Both the position numbers and the translations under genes were made by a program. Shown here piece by piece: positions 1 through 5,996 of a DNA stretch of 14,096 bases. The DNA comes from an uncultured Oscillospiraceae bacterium (lineage in GTDB: Bacteria; Bacillota; Clostridia; Oscillospirales; Acutalibacteraceae). The stretch covers positions 1 to 14,096 of the forward strand of contig USBP01000012.1 in the NCBI GenBank assembly GCA_900552985.1, read 5' to 3'. Position 1 is the stretch's first letter. The number at the start of each line of letters is the position of its first letter. Below the pieces are notes generated by a model. It was not told the DNA's origin. It was given only the letters and a program-made list of their open reading frames with translations, and did not search any database.

Positions 1-100
1 TCACGGGCGCGCCCGGCAGCCGCACATAGCCCCCCGGCGTCACGTAATCCAGCGCGAAGGAGCCGGCTGACGCCAGCAGCTTTTCTATTTTCGCATTCAT
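1..100 (-). CDS. N-terminal start of an unidentified protein, cut by the window edge
   Basis: The minus strand opens with ATG at 98-100, preceded by a GGGAGGG Shine-Dalgarno sequence about six bases upstream (complement of 107-113), and stays open for 33 codons to the left edge. The visible peptide begins MNAKIEKLLASAGSF and continues with DYVTPGGYVRLPGAP. It has no signal peptide and no motif I recognise, so no function is given. It lies on the same strand as the aldolase gene, but the aldolase terminator at 189-217 separates them. I found no convincing promoter between that terminator and this gene; a 25-base inverted repeat at 151-175 lies in this leader. The start is well supported by the ribosome binding site; the identity is unknown. 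Confidence 0.7.
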   Translation of the reverse strand, partial: MNAKIEKLLASAGSFALDYVTPGGYVRLPGAPV

Positions 101-150
101 CTCTATCCCTCCCAATTTGATTTCAATCTGTCAATCTCCACTGCAAGGAG

Positions 151-175
151 GAGCATAGGATCCTGATCCATGCTC
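151..175. repeat. Inverted repeat (GAGCAT...ATGCTC) in the leader of the left-edge gene
   Basis: GAGCAT-a-GGAT-cctg-ATCC-ATGCTC forms a 10-bp stem with one bulged A and a four-base loop. It lies between the aldolase terminator and the start of the left-edge gene. It has no adjacent T tract, so it may be an operator or an RNA hairpin of that gene's leader rather than a terminator. Confidence 0.45.
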
Positions 176-188
176 TCCTGTGCAAAGC

Positions 189-217
189 AAAAAACGGCGC
201 CCGGAGCCGGACGCCGT
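189..217 (-). terminator. Rho-independent terminator of the aldolase gene
   Basis: Read on the minus strand, a GC-rich hairpin with arms ACGGCGTCCGG and CCGGGCGCCGT (one G-T pair) is followed directly by six Ts (As at 189-194 on the plus strand). It begins about 20 bases after the aldolase stop codon, as expected for an intrinsic terminator. Confidence 0.9.
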
Positions 218-236
218 GTGAAAAGCCAAGAGGAAA

Positions 237-1172
237 TTACGCCTGGCCCGCGCAGCCAAGCACCGTATTGATCTTGTGCTCAACAATGGATTCAATTGCG
301 TTGCGTGCGTCAGTCAAATACTGGCGCGGATCAAAATGGCTCGGATACTCCGCAAAGTGCTTGCGGATAGAGGCGGTCATGGCCAAACGGATATCGGAAT
401 CGACATTGATCTTGCAGACAGCCATACCCGCCGCCTTACGCAGCATCTCCTCCGGAATGCCAATCGCATCCGGCATCTCGCCGCCAAATTCGTTAATCAT
501 CTTGACATATTCCGGCATAACGGAGCTTGCGCCATGCAGGACGATTGGGAATCCGGGCAGCTTCTCCGCCACCTCGGCGAGAATATCAAAGCGCAGCTGC
601 GGCTTCTGGCCGGGCTTAAATTTGTAAGCGCCGTGGCTGGTGCCAATGGCGATGGCAAGGGAATCCACACCCGTGCGGGAGACGAAATCCTCCACCTCCT
701 CCGGCTGAGTAAAGTTTGCATCCTCGTCGGAAACATTGACGTCGTCCTCAATGCCGGCAAGCTTGCCAAGCTCGCCCTCCACGACCACGCCGTGCGCGTG
801 TGCATACTCAACGACCTTGCGCGTCAGTTCTACATTCTCCTCATACGGTTTGGAAGAACCATCGATCATCACGGAGGTGAAGCCGCCGTCAATGCAGCTT
901 TTGCAGGTTTCAAAATCCGGGCCGTGATCCAGATGCAGGGCGATCGGAAGGCCTGTTTCGTCAACAGCGGCCTCGACCAGCTTGACCAGATATTCGTGAT
1001 GCGCATATTTGCGCGCGCCGGAGGAAACCTGCAGGATAACAGGGGCGTTGAGCTTTTTGCAGGCAGCTGTGATGCCCTGCACAATCTCCATGTTGTTGAC
1101 GTTAAAGGCGCCGATGGCATAGCCCTTTTCATAGGCCTTTTTGAACATTTCCGTGGTGGTAACCAGTGGCAT
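237..1172 (-). CDS. fba: Class II fructose-1,6-bisphosphate aldolase
   Basis: This 311-residue cytosolic zinc enzyme of glycolysis and gluconeogenesis cleaves fructose 1,6-bisphosphate to dihydroxyacetone phosphate and glyceraldehyde 3-phosphate. The class II signature is clear: HLDHG at 80-84 with the catalytic Asp82 and zinc ligand His83, GELG at 133-136, zinc ligands His180 (GTSHGAYK) and His213 (VLHGAS), and the phosphate/substrate loop NVDSD at 256-260. Length is normal for the short Bacillus-type form. An in-frame GTG lies three codons upstream at 1181, but the AGGAG at 1181-1185 sits eight bases before the ATG at 1172 and overlaps that GTG, so the ATG is chosen. The gene has its own perfect sigma-A promoter and a strong terminator, so it is monocistronic. 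Related KbaY/GatY tagatose-bisphosphate aldolases share this fold, so the exact sugar specificity is inferred. Confidence 0.93.
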   Translation of the reverse strand: MPLVTTTEMFKKAYEKGYAIGAFNVNNMEIVQGITAACKKLNAPVILQVSSGARKYAHHEYLVKLVEAAVDETGLPIALHLDHGPDFETCKSCIDGGFTSVMIDGSSKPYEENVELTRKVVEYAHAHGVVVEGELGKLAGIEDDVNVSDEDANFTQPEEVEDFVSRTGVDSLAIAIGTSHGAYKFKPGQKPQLRFDILAEVAEKLPGFPIVLHGASSVMPEYVKMINEFGGEMPDAIGIPEEMLRKAAGMAVCKINVDSDIRLAMTASIRKHFAEYPSHFDPRQYLTDARNAIESIVEHKINTVLGCAGQA

Positions 1173-1245
1173 AAAAAGCACTCCTTACTCGTTTATTGGG
1201 TCAACATAGCCGGATTCCCGGCCCGCTCGGGTTCACCGAGGTTTT

Positions 1246-1274
1246 ATTATATCGCAGAAAGCCAGGCTTGTCAA
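1246..1274 (-). promoter_or_regulatory. Perfect sigma-A promoter for fba
   Basis: On the minus strand TTGACA (1269-1274) and TATAAT (1246-1251) are separated by exactly 17 bases. Transcription would start near 1239, giving a leader of roughly 67 bases before the fba ATG. A full-consensus promoter suits a highly expressed glycolytic gene. Confidence 0.9.
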
Positions 1275-1371
1275 AGGAATCGCAGGAACTGCCGCGTTTT
1301 TTCTCCCACTGCGGCGTGCACCGCGTCAAAAAAAGCTAACGTTTGCTACAGGCGATCGTTCAGGGAAGCTC

Positions 1372-2280
1372 TCACAGCTTTTTAAGCGCCCGCATCCCTT
1401 TCCGGAAAAGCGGTTTTACCTGCGCGGCATCGCCAAATAAAATCTGCTCAAACAGCTCGCCCGCCTGCCGGAGCTTCAGCTTGCGCATGAGCCTGCATGG
1501 ATCCTCATGCCTATAGTATTGCAAAACCTTCAGCCCAAATTCCCTGCCAAGCTCCTCTCTACTCTCCTCCATCAAATACATAAAATCCCAGTCAGTATCA
1601 GCCACCGCCGCATCTCCAAAGTCAATCACGCCTATAATGGTATTTTGCCGCTTATCGAGCACAATATGGTTACAACTGAGGTCATAGTGAATCAGCGCCT
1701 GCTTCCCCTGCCGTAAATCCGAAGACCGCAGGGCGGCTTCATAGTAAGTGCACACAGCTGCCCGGGCCCGGGCGGGAATTTGGTGGAACGTCAGCGCCCG
1801 GAGCGATTCATAATCCCCCTCCAGCTTCTGCAAAAAATCCTCCTGCAGGCCCTCGATGCCAGACGGTGTGGGCAACTGGTGCAGATTTTTTAGAAAAGCG
1901 GCTATCGTTTGCGCGGCTTTTTCTTTCTCTTCCTTGGAAAACGACCGGTATGTCTGCGGTGTCAGAATACGCCCGTCCATGTAACGATAGCCGATGATTG
2001 GATAAGGGAAAGCAGCGTCCCCTTGAAAATAAAAGGAGACATCCGGTATCTTCAGCGGCAATTGGCCCGCCAGATGCCGCAGCACCTGCGCCTCTCTCTC
2101 CAGCGCCAGCCCGGCATGCCTACTTTTCGGCAATTTAAAAACGAAAGCATGATTTACGAGAAAGGCCTCGCTGTGATATCCGGCGCCCAGCCGTTGAACA
2201 GCCCCAGCTTTCAGGCCGGGGAAAGCCTTCTCCAGCGTTTTGGCCACACATGCTTTTGTGTAGTGGCGCAGTTTATGCAT
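1372..2280 (-). CDS. Aminoglycoside-phosphotransferase-family (APH) small-molecule kinase
   Basis: This 302-residue protein has the APH/choline-kinase-like protein-kinase fold (Pfam APH family), which moves the gamma phosphate of a nucleoside triphosphate onto a small hydroxylated molecule. Visible landmarks are the nucleotide-loop region LGAGYHSEAF (31-40), the likely ATP-binding Lys49 in VFKLP, the catalytic-loop motif HYDLSCNH (198-205) with presumed catalytic base Asp200, and the metal-binding IDFGDA (219-224) with Asp220. At the usual metal-ligand Asn position there is His205, a variation I recall from part of this superfamily. The ATG at 2280 has GGGAGG seven bases upstream; the in-frame ATG at 2295 has no such site and overlaps it. 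The gene stands alone between fba and the divergent prfB. Family membership does not show antibiotic resistance: many chromosomal members phosphorylate sugars, choline-like compounds or unknown metabolites. Confidence 0.85.
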   Translation of the reverse strand: MHKLRHYTKACVAKTLEKAFPGLKAGAVQRLGAGYHSEAFLVNHAFVFKLPKSRHAGLALEREAQVLRHLAGQLPLKIPDVSFYFQGDAAFPYPIIGYRYMDGRILTPQTYRSFSKEEKEKAAQTIAAFLKNLHQLPTPSGIEGLQEDFLQKLEGDYESLRALTFHQIPARARAAVCTYYEAALRSSDLRQGKQALIHYDLSCNHIVLDKRQNTIIGVIDFGDAAVADTDWDFMYLMEESREELGREFGLKVLQYYRHEDPCRLMRKLKLRQAGELFEQILFGDAAQVKPLFRKGMRALKKL

Positions 2281-2308
2281 GCACAGGCCTCCCATCTACC
2301 TGATTTTC

Positions 2309-2322
2309 AAAACAGCTGTTTT
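2309..2322. promoter_or_regulatory. 14-bp perfect palindrome at the kinase transcription start
   Basis: AAAACAGCTGTTTT is a perfect dyad just downstream of the kinase gene's -10 box, overlapping its expected transcription start. Its position fits a repressor operator, but no regulator is identified. Confidence 0.35.
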
Positions 2323-2325
2323 TTC

Positions 2326-2354
2326 ATTCTAACATCTTCTCTCATACAGGGCAA
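2326..2354 (-). promoter_or_regulatory. Sigma-A promoter for the APH-family kinase
   Basis: The minus strand carries TTGCCC (2349-2354) and TAGAAT (2326-2331) with a 17-base spacer, about 45 bases upstream of the chosen ATG. It is a moderate match to consensus. Confidence 0.6.
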
Positions 2355-2411
2355 GAGGCCGCTGGGCGGCGCAGAGGCCCTGCTTTTGCCCAGCTGCGCG
2401 CACAGCCGGCA

Positions 2412-2440
2412 TTGACATCCAGCCGCCGGGAATTTATAAT
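2412..2440 (+). promoter_or_regulatory. Perfect sigma-A promoter for prfB
   Basis: TTGACA (2412-2417) and TATAAT (2435-2440) are spaced by exactly 17 bases. The predicted start near 2447 leaves a leader of about 45 bases before the prfB ATG. Confidence 0.9.
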
Positions 2441-2491
2441 AAACTGCGTATCGGCATTAGGATCAATTATTATAAGATTAAGGATGATACG

Positions 2492-3616
2492 ATGATACAG
2501 TTTGAAGAGCTCCGTTTACAGCTGCTTGAGGATGAGGATGCGCTCAAGGATCTCTCCTCCGCATTGGGCATGGAGGAAATGCGTAAAGAGGTGGCCGGCT
2601 TGGAGGAGCAGACCGCCGCAGAGGATTTCTGGGGCGACCTTGCCAACTCTCAAAAGGTGCTGCAACGCATCAGCATGCTGAAAAACCGGATTTCCGCTTA
2701 TGAAACGCTGAAAGCCGATTTTGACGACGCGCTGGTTATGATTGAGCTGGCGGACGAGGAGGGCGATCTGGAGCTCCTGCCGGAGTGCCAGGCAAACGTC
2801 AAAAAGGTCAAGGAAGGGATTCAGGCGCAGACCCTTTCCACCCTGCTCAGCGGGGAGTTTGACTCCAAAAACGCCATTTTAACCTTTCATGCCGGCGCCG
2901 GCGGCACGGAGGCGCAGGATTGGGCCGAGATGCTTTTCCGCATGTATAACCACTGGGGGGAGCAGCACGGCTTCAAGATGAGCACGCTCGATTTTCTGGA
3001 TGGGGACGAGGCTGGCCTCAAATCCGCCGTCGTGCTGGTAGAGGGGCTCAACGCTTATGGCTTCTTACGCAGCGAGATGGGCGTGCACCGGCTGGTGCGC
3101 GTCTCCCCGTTCGACTCCTCCGGCCGCAGGCACACATCGTTCGCTTCCCTGGAGGTCATGCCCGAGATTGACGACACCTTTGATGTAGAAATCAACCCTG
3201 AGGATATCAAAATGGATGTTTACCGCGCGAGCGGCGCAGGCGGGCAGAAGGTGAATAAGACCTCCTCCGCCGTTCGGCTGACGCATATCCCCACAGGGAT
3301 CGTCGTCTCCTGCCAGGTGGAGCGCAGCCAGCACCAGAACCGTGAGGTCGCGATGCGCATGCTCAAATCAAAGCTGGTGGAGATCAAGGAGCGCGAGCAT
3401 CTGGATAAGATTGAGGATATCAAGGGCGATCAGAAGGAAATCGCCTGGGGCAGCCAGATCCGCTCCTATGTTTTCATGCCGTATACGCTGGTGAAGGATC
3501 ACCGTACCGGCTATGAAACCGGCAATATCAACGCAGTGATGGACGGCGACCTCGACGGCTTCATCAACGCATACCTCAAGATGGAATCCCTCGAAAAGCT
3601 GGAGAAGAAGGAGTAA
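2492..3616 (+). CDS. prfB: Peptide chain release factor 2 (RF2), without programmed frameshift
   Basis: This cytosolic factor recognises UGA and UAA stop codons in the ribosomal A site and triggers peptide release. The 374-residue protein shows the N-terminal helical domain, the RF2-specific SPF anticodon-like tripeptide at 205-207 (VSPFDSSGRRHTSF) and the universal GGQ at 250-252 (SGAGGQKVNK), whose Gln is the methylated catalytic residue. Most bacteria encode RF2 in two frames joined by a +1 shift at an in-frame UGA near codon 25; here the reading frame runs straight through the equivalent stretch (LSSALGMEEM, 21-30), and neither a TGA nor a slippery CTTTGA is present. The ATG at 2492 has a modest AAGGA seven bases upstream. 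A perfect promoter drives the gene, and the SanA-like gene follows after a 25-base gap on the same transcript. Confidence 0.95.
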   Translation: MIQFEELRLQLLEDEDALKDLSSALGMEEMRKEVAGLEEQTAAEDFWGDLANSQKVLQRISMLKNRISAYETLKADFDDALVMIELADEEGDLELLPECQANVKKVKEGIQAQTLSTLLSGEFDSKNAILTFHAGAGGTEAQDWAEMLFRMYNHWGEQHGFKMSTLDFLDGDEAGLKSAVVLVEGLNAYGFLRSEMGVHRLVRVSPFDSSGRRHTSFASLEVMPEIDDTFDVEINPEDIKMDVYRASGAGGQKVNKTSSAVRLTHIPTGIVVSCQVERSQHQNREVAMRMLKSKLVEIKEREHLDKIEDIKGDQKEIAWGSQIRSYVFMPYTLVKDHRTGYETGNINAVMDGDLDGFINAYLKMESLEKLEKKE

Positions 3617-3641
3617 TCCTCTCCGGACGGAAGGAGTGCCT

Positions 3642-4352
3642 ATGACAGGGAAGAAGCAGCCCGCCCGGCTGCAAAAGCTTTCAAAGGGGAAAAAGCGCGT
3701 GCTCATTACCTTCTGCATCCTGCTGGTGATTGCCCTCCTTGCTCCGCTGCTCATCAATGTGGCCGTGGTGGGCAGCGCGCGGCGGTATCTCCTGGCGCCG
3801 GAGAAGACGCCTTCGATCCATGCGGATTGCGTGATTGCCCTCGGCGCAATGGTGTGGGGAGAAGATACGCTCTGCCCCATGCTGGAGGACCGGGTGCTCG
3901 GCGCCATCGACGTTTACGAGCGCAGCGGGGCAAAAAAGATTTTGATGAGCGGCGATCACGGCCGAAAGGATTATGACGAGGTCAACGCCATGAAAAAATA
4001 CGCCGTGGGCAAGGGCGTGCCTGCGGACGACGTCTTTATGGATCACGCAGGCTTTTCCACCTATGAGAGCATGTACCGCGCGCGGGATGTCTTTCAGGCC
4101 AAAAAGGTGATTATTGTCACACAGAAATATCATCTCTACCGTGCCGTTTATATCGCGCGGGCGCTGGGGCTGGAGGCCTATGGCGTCGCCTCTGACCCGC
4201 GGCCCTACAGCAGCATGGTTTACAACAACGCGCGGGAATGTCTCGCGCGGGTAAAAGATTTTTTCACTGCCATCACAAAGCCGGAGCCGACCTATCTGGG
4301 CGAAGCAATTCCCATCAGCGGCAGCGGCGCGCAGACGGATGACCAGGTGTAG
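3642..4352 (+). CDS. SanA/YdcF-family (DUF218) membrane-anchored protein
   Basis: The 236-residue product has a basic N-terminus, one hydrophobic segment at about 20-43, and then an extracytoplasmic DUF218 domain. Motifs typical of SanA-like members are ADCVIALGAMVW (61-72), MSGDHGR followed by DEVNAM (102-117), DHAGFSTYESMYRARDVF (134-151) and VTQKYHLYRAVYIAR (159-173). Escherichia coli SanA affects envelope permeability to vancomycin; the biochemical activity of the family is not settled. The ATG at 3642 has AAGGAG five bases upstream; the in-frame GTG at 3636 overlaps that site and is rejected. The gene follows prfB by 25 bases and is closed by the terminator at 4374-4408, so the two are co-transcribed. 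The pairing with prfB probably reflects shared expression rather than shared function. Confidence 0.85.
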   Translation: MTGKKQPARLQKLSKGKKRVLITFCILLVIALLAPLLINVAVVGSARRYLLAPEKTPSIHADCVIALGAMVWGEDTLCPMLEDRVLGAIDVYERSGAKKILMSGDHGRKDYDEVNAMKKYAVGKGVPADDVFMDHAGFSTYESMYRARDVFQAKKVIIVTQKYHLYRAVYIARALGLEAYGVASDPRPYSSMVYNNARECLARVKDFFTAITKPEPTYLGEAIPISGSGAQTDDQV

Positions 4353-4373
4353 CGCATCGATTTTTTAATCCCC

Positions 4374-4408
4374 GGGCGGAGGGAGCAAACGCTCTCCCCG
4401 CCCTTTTT
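4374..4408 (+). terminator. Rho-independent terminator after the prfB-sanA unit
   Basis: A 13-bp GC-rich stem (arms GGGCGGAGGGAGC and GCTCTCCCCGCCC, with one mismatch and one G-T pair, loop AAAC) is followed directly by five Ts at 4404-4408. It lies 22 bases after the stop codon. Confidence 0.92.
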
Positions 4409-4439
4409 GCATTTTTTCCAAGCGGATTGATCAGGACGA

Positions 4440-4468
4440 TTGATTTTAAAAAGCGCATGCTTTATAAT
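4440..4468 (+). promoter_or_regulatory. Promoter of operon A, sharing a motif with the operon B promoter
   Basis: TTGATT (4440-4445) and TATAAT (4463-4468) are spaced by 17 bases. The block GATTGATTTTnAAAnnCGC recurs at the operon B promoter (7603-7633), far beyond what the two hexamers require. Within the spacer, AAAGC-gcat-GCTTT (4450-4463) forms a small dyad that could be an operator. Confidence 0.75.
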
Positions 4469-4673
4469 ATAATGCAGGTAAAAAATATCTCATTGGGAAT
4501 TCACTCCGTAAGGGTATCCTGGTTGATGAGAAATTCGTCATAAAAACCACTAGCGGTCTTGCTGCGGTGGAATCGATTGTGCGTCGTATCGGCGCATTTA
4601 TTTATGGTTAAAAACTATAATTTTTTATAATAAGTATGATAAAATACATCCTAAAAGGCAAAGAGGTGGATTT
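4469..4673 (+). other. Long AT-rich leader of operon A with a 46-codon start-less open frame
   Basis: About 200 bases separate the promoter from the phosphoesterase ATG. The frame from 4471 to the TAA at 4609-4611 is open for 46 codons (ending in RRIGAFIYG) but has no ATG and no ribosome binding site, so it is not called as a gene. Inverted pairs are visible: TCTCAT (4488-4493) with ATGAGA (4526-4531), and CCAC (4547-4550) with GTGG (4567-4570). TATAATTTTTT at 4616-4626 also occurs in the shorter operon B leader at 7645-7655. The stretch may be a structured RNA leader, a degraded gene or an inserted segment; I recognise no known riboswitch. Confidence 0.4.
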
Positions 4674-5981
4674 ATGAAACAAACAAGCGTCTATCTTGTA
4701 ACAGATCCGCACTACTATGACAGCTCGTTCAAAAGAAGCGGCAGCGCCTATGAAGCCAGAAGCAAAACAGACCAAAAGTGCGTTGCTGAAACGCCCGCCA
4801 TCATTGATGCGGGGTTTGCACAGATCGCGGCGGATACGGGCACGGAGATCATCCTCATTCCGGGAGACCTCGTCTACCGCGGAGAGTATCAGAGCCATGT
4901 CGGCTTCCGCGACAGGTTGTACCGGCTCAAAGAGCAGGGTAAAAAAATTTATCTCATCACAGCAAGGCACGATTACTGTGAAGATGAGCAGCCCTGTGAA
5001 TTTGATGGAGATAAAATGATCCCGGTTAAAGGTATGCCGAGAGCAGAGCTCAGGGATTTTTACAAGGAGTTCGGGTTTGAGGAAGCGATCAGCGAGCATA
5101 AGGAAAGCATGAGCTATGTAGCGCAGCTTGGAGAGGGGCTTCGGCTTCTTGCTTTGAACTGCGACGGCGACTGCAAGGATTTCAAGGGCCTGTGGGAAAA
5201 TCAGCTTCAATGGGCAGTGGATGAAATCCGAAAAGCGCATGAGGACGGGCAATACATATTTGCAATGACGCATTATCCACTCCTGCCATTTTCACCGGTG
5301 ATGCATTTGGTGGGTGATGCGAAGCTTACAAACTGGGAAGAAACGGCGACCCGGCTTGCAGACGCAGGGCTGGATTTGATTTTAACGGGTCACATGCATG
5401 CACAGGCGATCACAGAATACACAACAAAAAGCGGCAACACGATCACAGATGTGCAGACCGGCTGCTTTGTCGGCTGCCCATGCGCTTACCGAAAAATCAC
5501 CTTCAGCGGTAATCATGCCGAAATAAAATCCTACACCATAAGGGATTTTGAATATGACAAGCAAGGCAAGACCGCACAGGAATATTTTGAGTGGCGCTTT
5601 CACAGGATGATCGACTGGCAGATGGGCGAGCTCCTGCCAAAACCCGTCCAAAAAATGCTTGACAAATTTACGCTGAAGCAGCTTGGAAGATTCCTTTGCT
5701 TCCGGGTGGATAAGAGCATTGAAAACCGGCTTGCCAAGGATGTGGGCATAGAGATTGTGAGGAACGTTTTCATTGGAAACGAGCCATATGTGAAAGGCAC
5801 GCCTATCTATGAAGCAATGGAAAAGCTGCTGAAACGGCTTCACCCAATCACACATATCCTTGAAAAAAAGCTGGGCTCCAAAAATGCCGTGCTTTCGGAT
5901 ATCGACGCCTTTATTCTTTCCATGATCGGGGATGAGCGGCAAAGGGATTATGAAACCACACTGACCATAAAGAGCACATAA
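4674..5981 (+). CDS. Calcineurin-like metallophosphoesterase with altered GNHD motif
   Basis: This 435-residue protein carries most of the binuclear metallophosphoesterase signature: DPH (Asp11, His13), GDLVYRGE (64-71, Asp65), THYP (His200) and GHMH (239-242). Such enzymes hydrolyse phosphomonoesters or phosphodiesters. The motif that is normally GNH(D/E) reads TARHD (96-100), so the metal-bridging Asn is replaced by Arg98, while His99 and Asp100 remain. A C-terminal region of about 140 residues (after 295) follows the catalytic domain and is unassigned. No signal peptide or membrane segment is seen, so the protein is probably cytosolic. The ATG at 4674 has a strong AGAGGTGG upstream. A GPH-type symporter follows after 15 bases, which suggests the substrate, or a product derived from it, is imported by that transporter. 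The natural substrate is unknown. Confidence 0.85.
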   Translation: MKQTSVYLVTDPHYYDSSFKRSGSAYEARSKTDQKCVAETPAIIDAGFAQIAADTGTEIILIPGDLVYRGEYQSHVGFRDRLYRLKEQGKKIYLITARHDYCEDEQPCEFDGDKMIPVKGMPRAELRDFYKEFGFEEAISEHKESMSYVAQLGEGLRLLALNCDGDCKDFKGLWENQLQWAVDEIRKAHEDGQYIFAMTHYPLLPFSPVMHLVGDAKLTNWEETATRLADAGLDLILTGHMHAQAITEYTTKSGNTITDVQTGCFVGCPCAYRKITFSGNHAEIKSYTIRDFEYDKQGKTAQEYFEWRFHRMIDWQMGELLPKPVQKMLDKFTLKQLGRFLCFRVDKSIENRLAKDVGIEIVRNVFIGNEPYVKGTPIYEAMEKLLKRLHPITHILEKKLGSKNAVLSDIDAFILSMIGDERQRDYETTLTIKST

Positions 5982-5996
5982 CGAGGAGGAATGATT

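Noticed and set aside
276-1385. 369-codon plus-strand open frame over fba
   Set aside because: It lies antisense to a clear class II aldolase, shows no recognisable motif, and has no promoter or ribosome binding site of its own.
1372-2280. Calling the APH-family protein an antibiotic-resistance enzyme
   Set aside because: Only generic kinase motifs are visible; chromosomal APH-fold proteins commonly act on other metabolites, and the context has no resistance or mobile-element signs.
2540-2600. A programmed frameshift site in prfB
   Set aside because: The frame is continuous, and no in-frame TGA or CTTTGA is present in the region equivalent to codon 25.
4471-4611. 46-codon open frame in the operon A leader as a gene
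   Set aside because: No ATG/GTG/TTG start with a ribosome binding site near its beginning; kept only as a finding about the leader.
4608-5273. 221-codon minus-strand frame opposite the phosphoesterase start
   Set aside because: The opposite strand carries intact DPH, GDxxxxG and HD motifs with a strong ribosome binding site; the antisense product has no family features.
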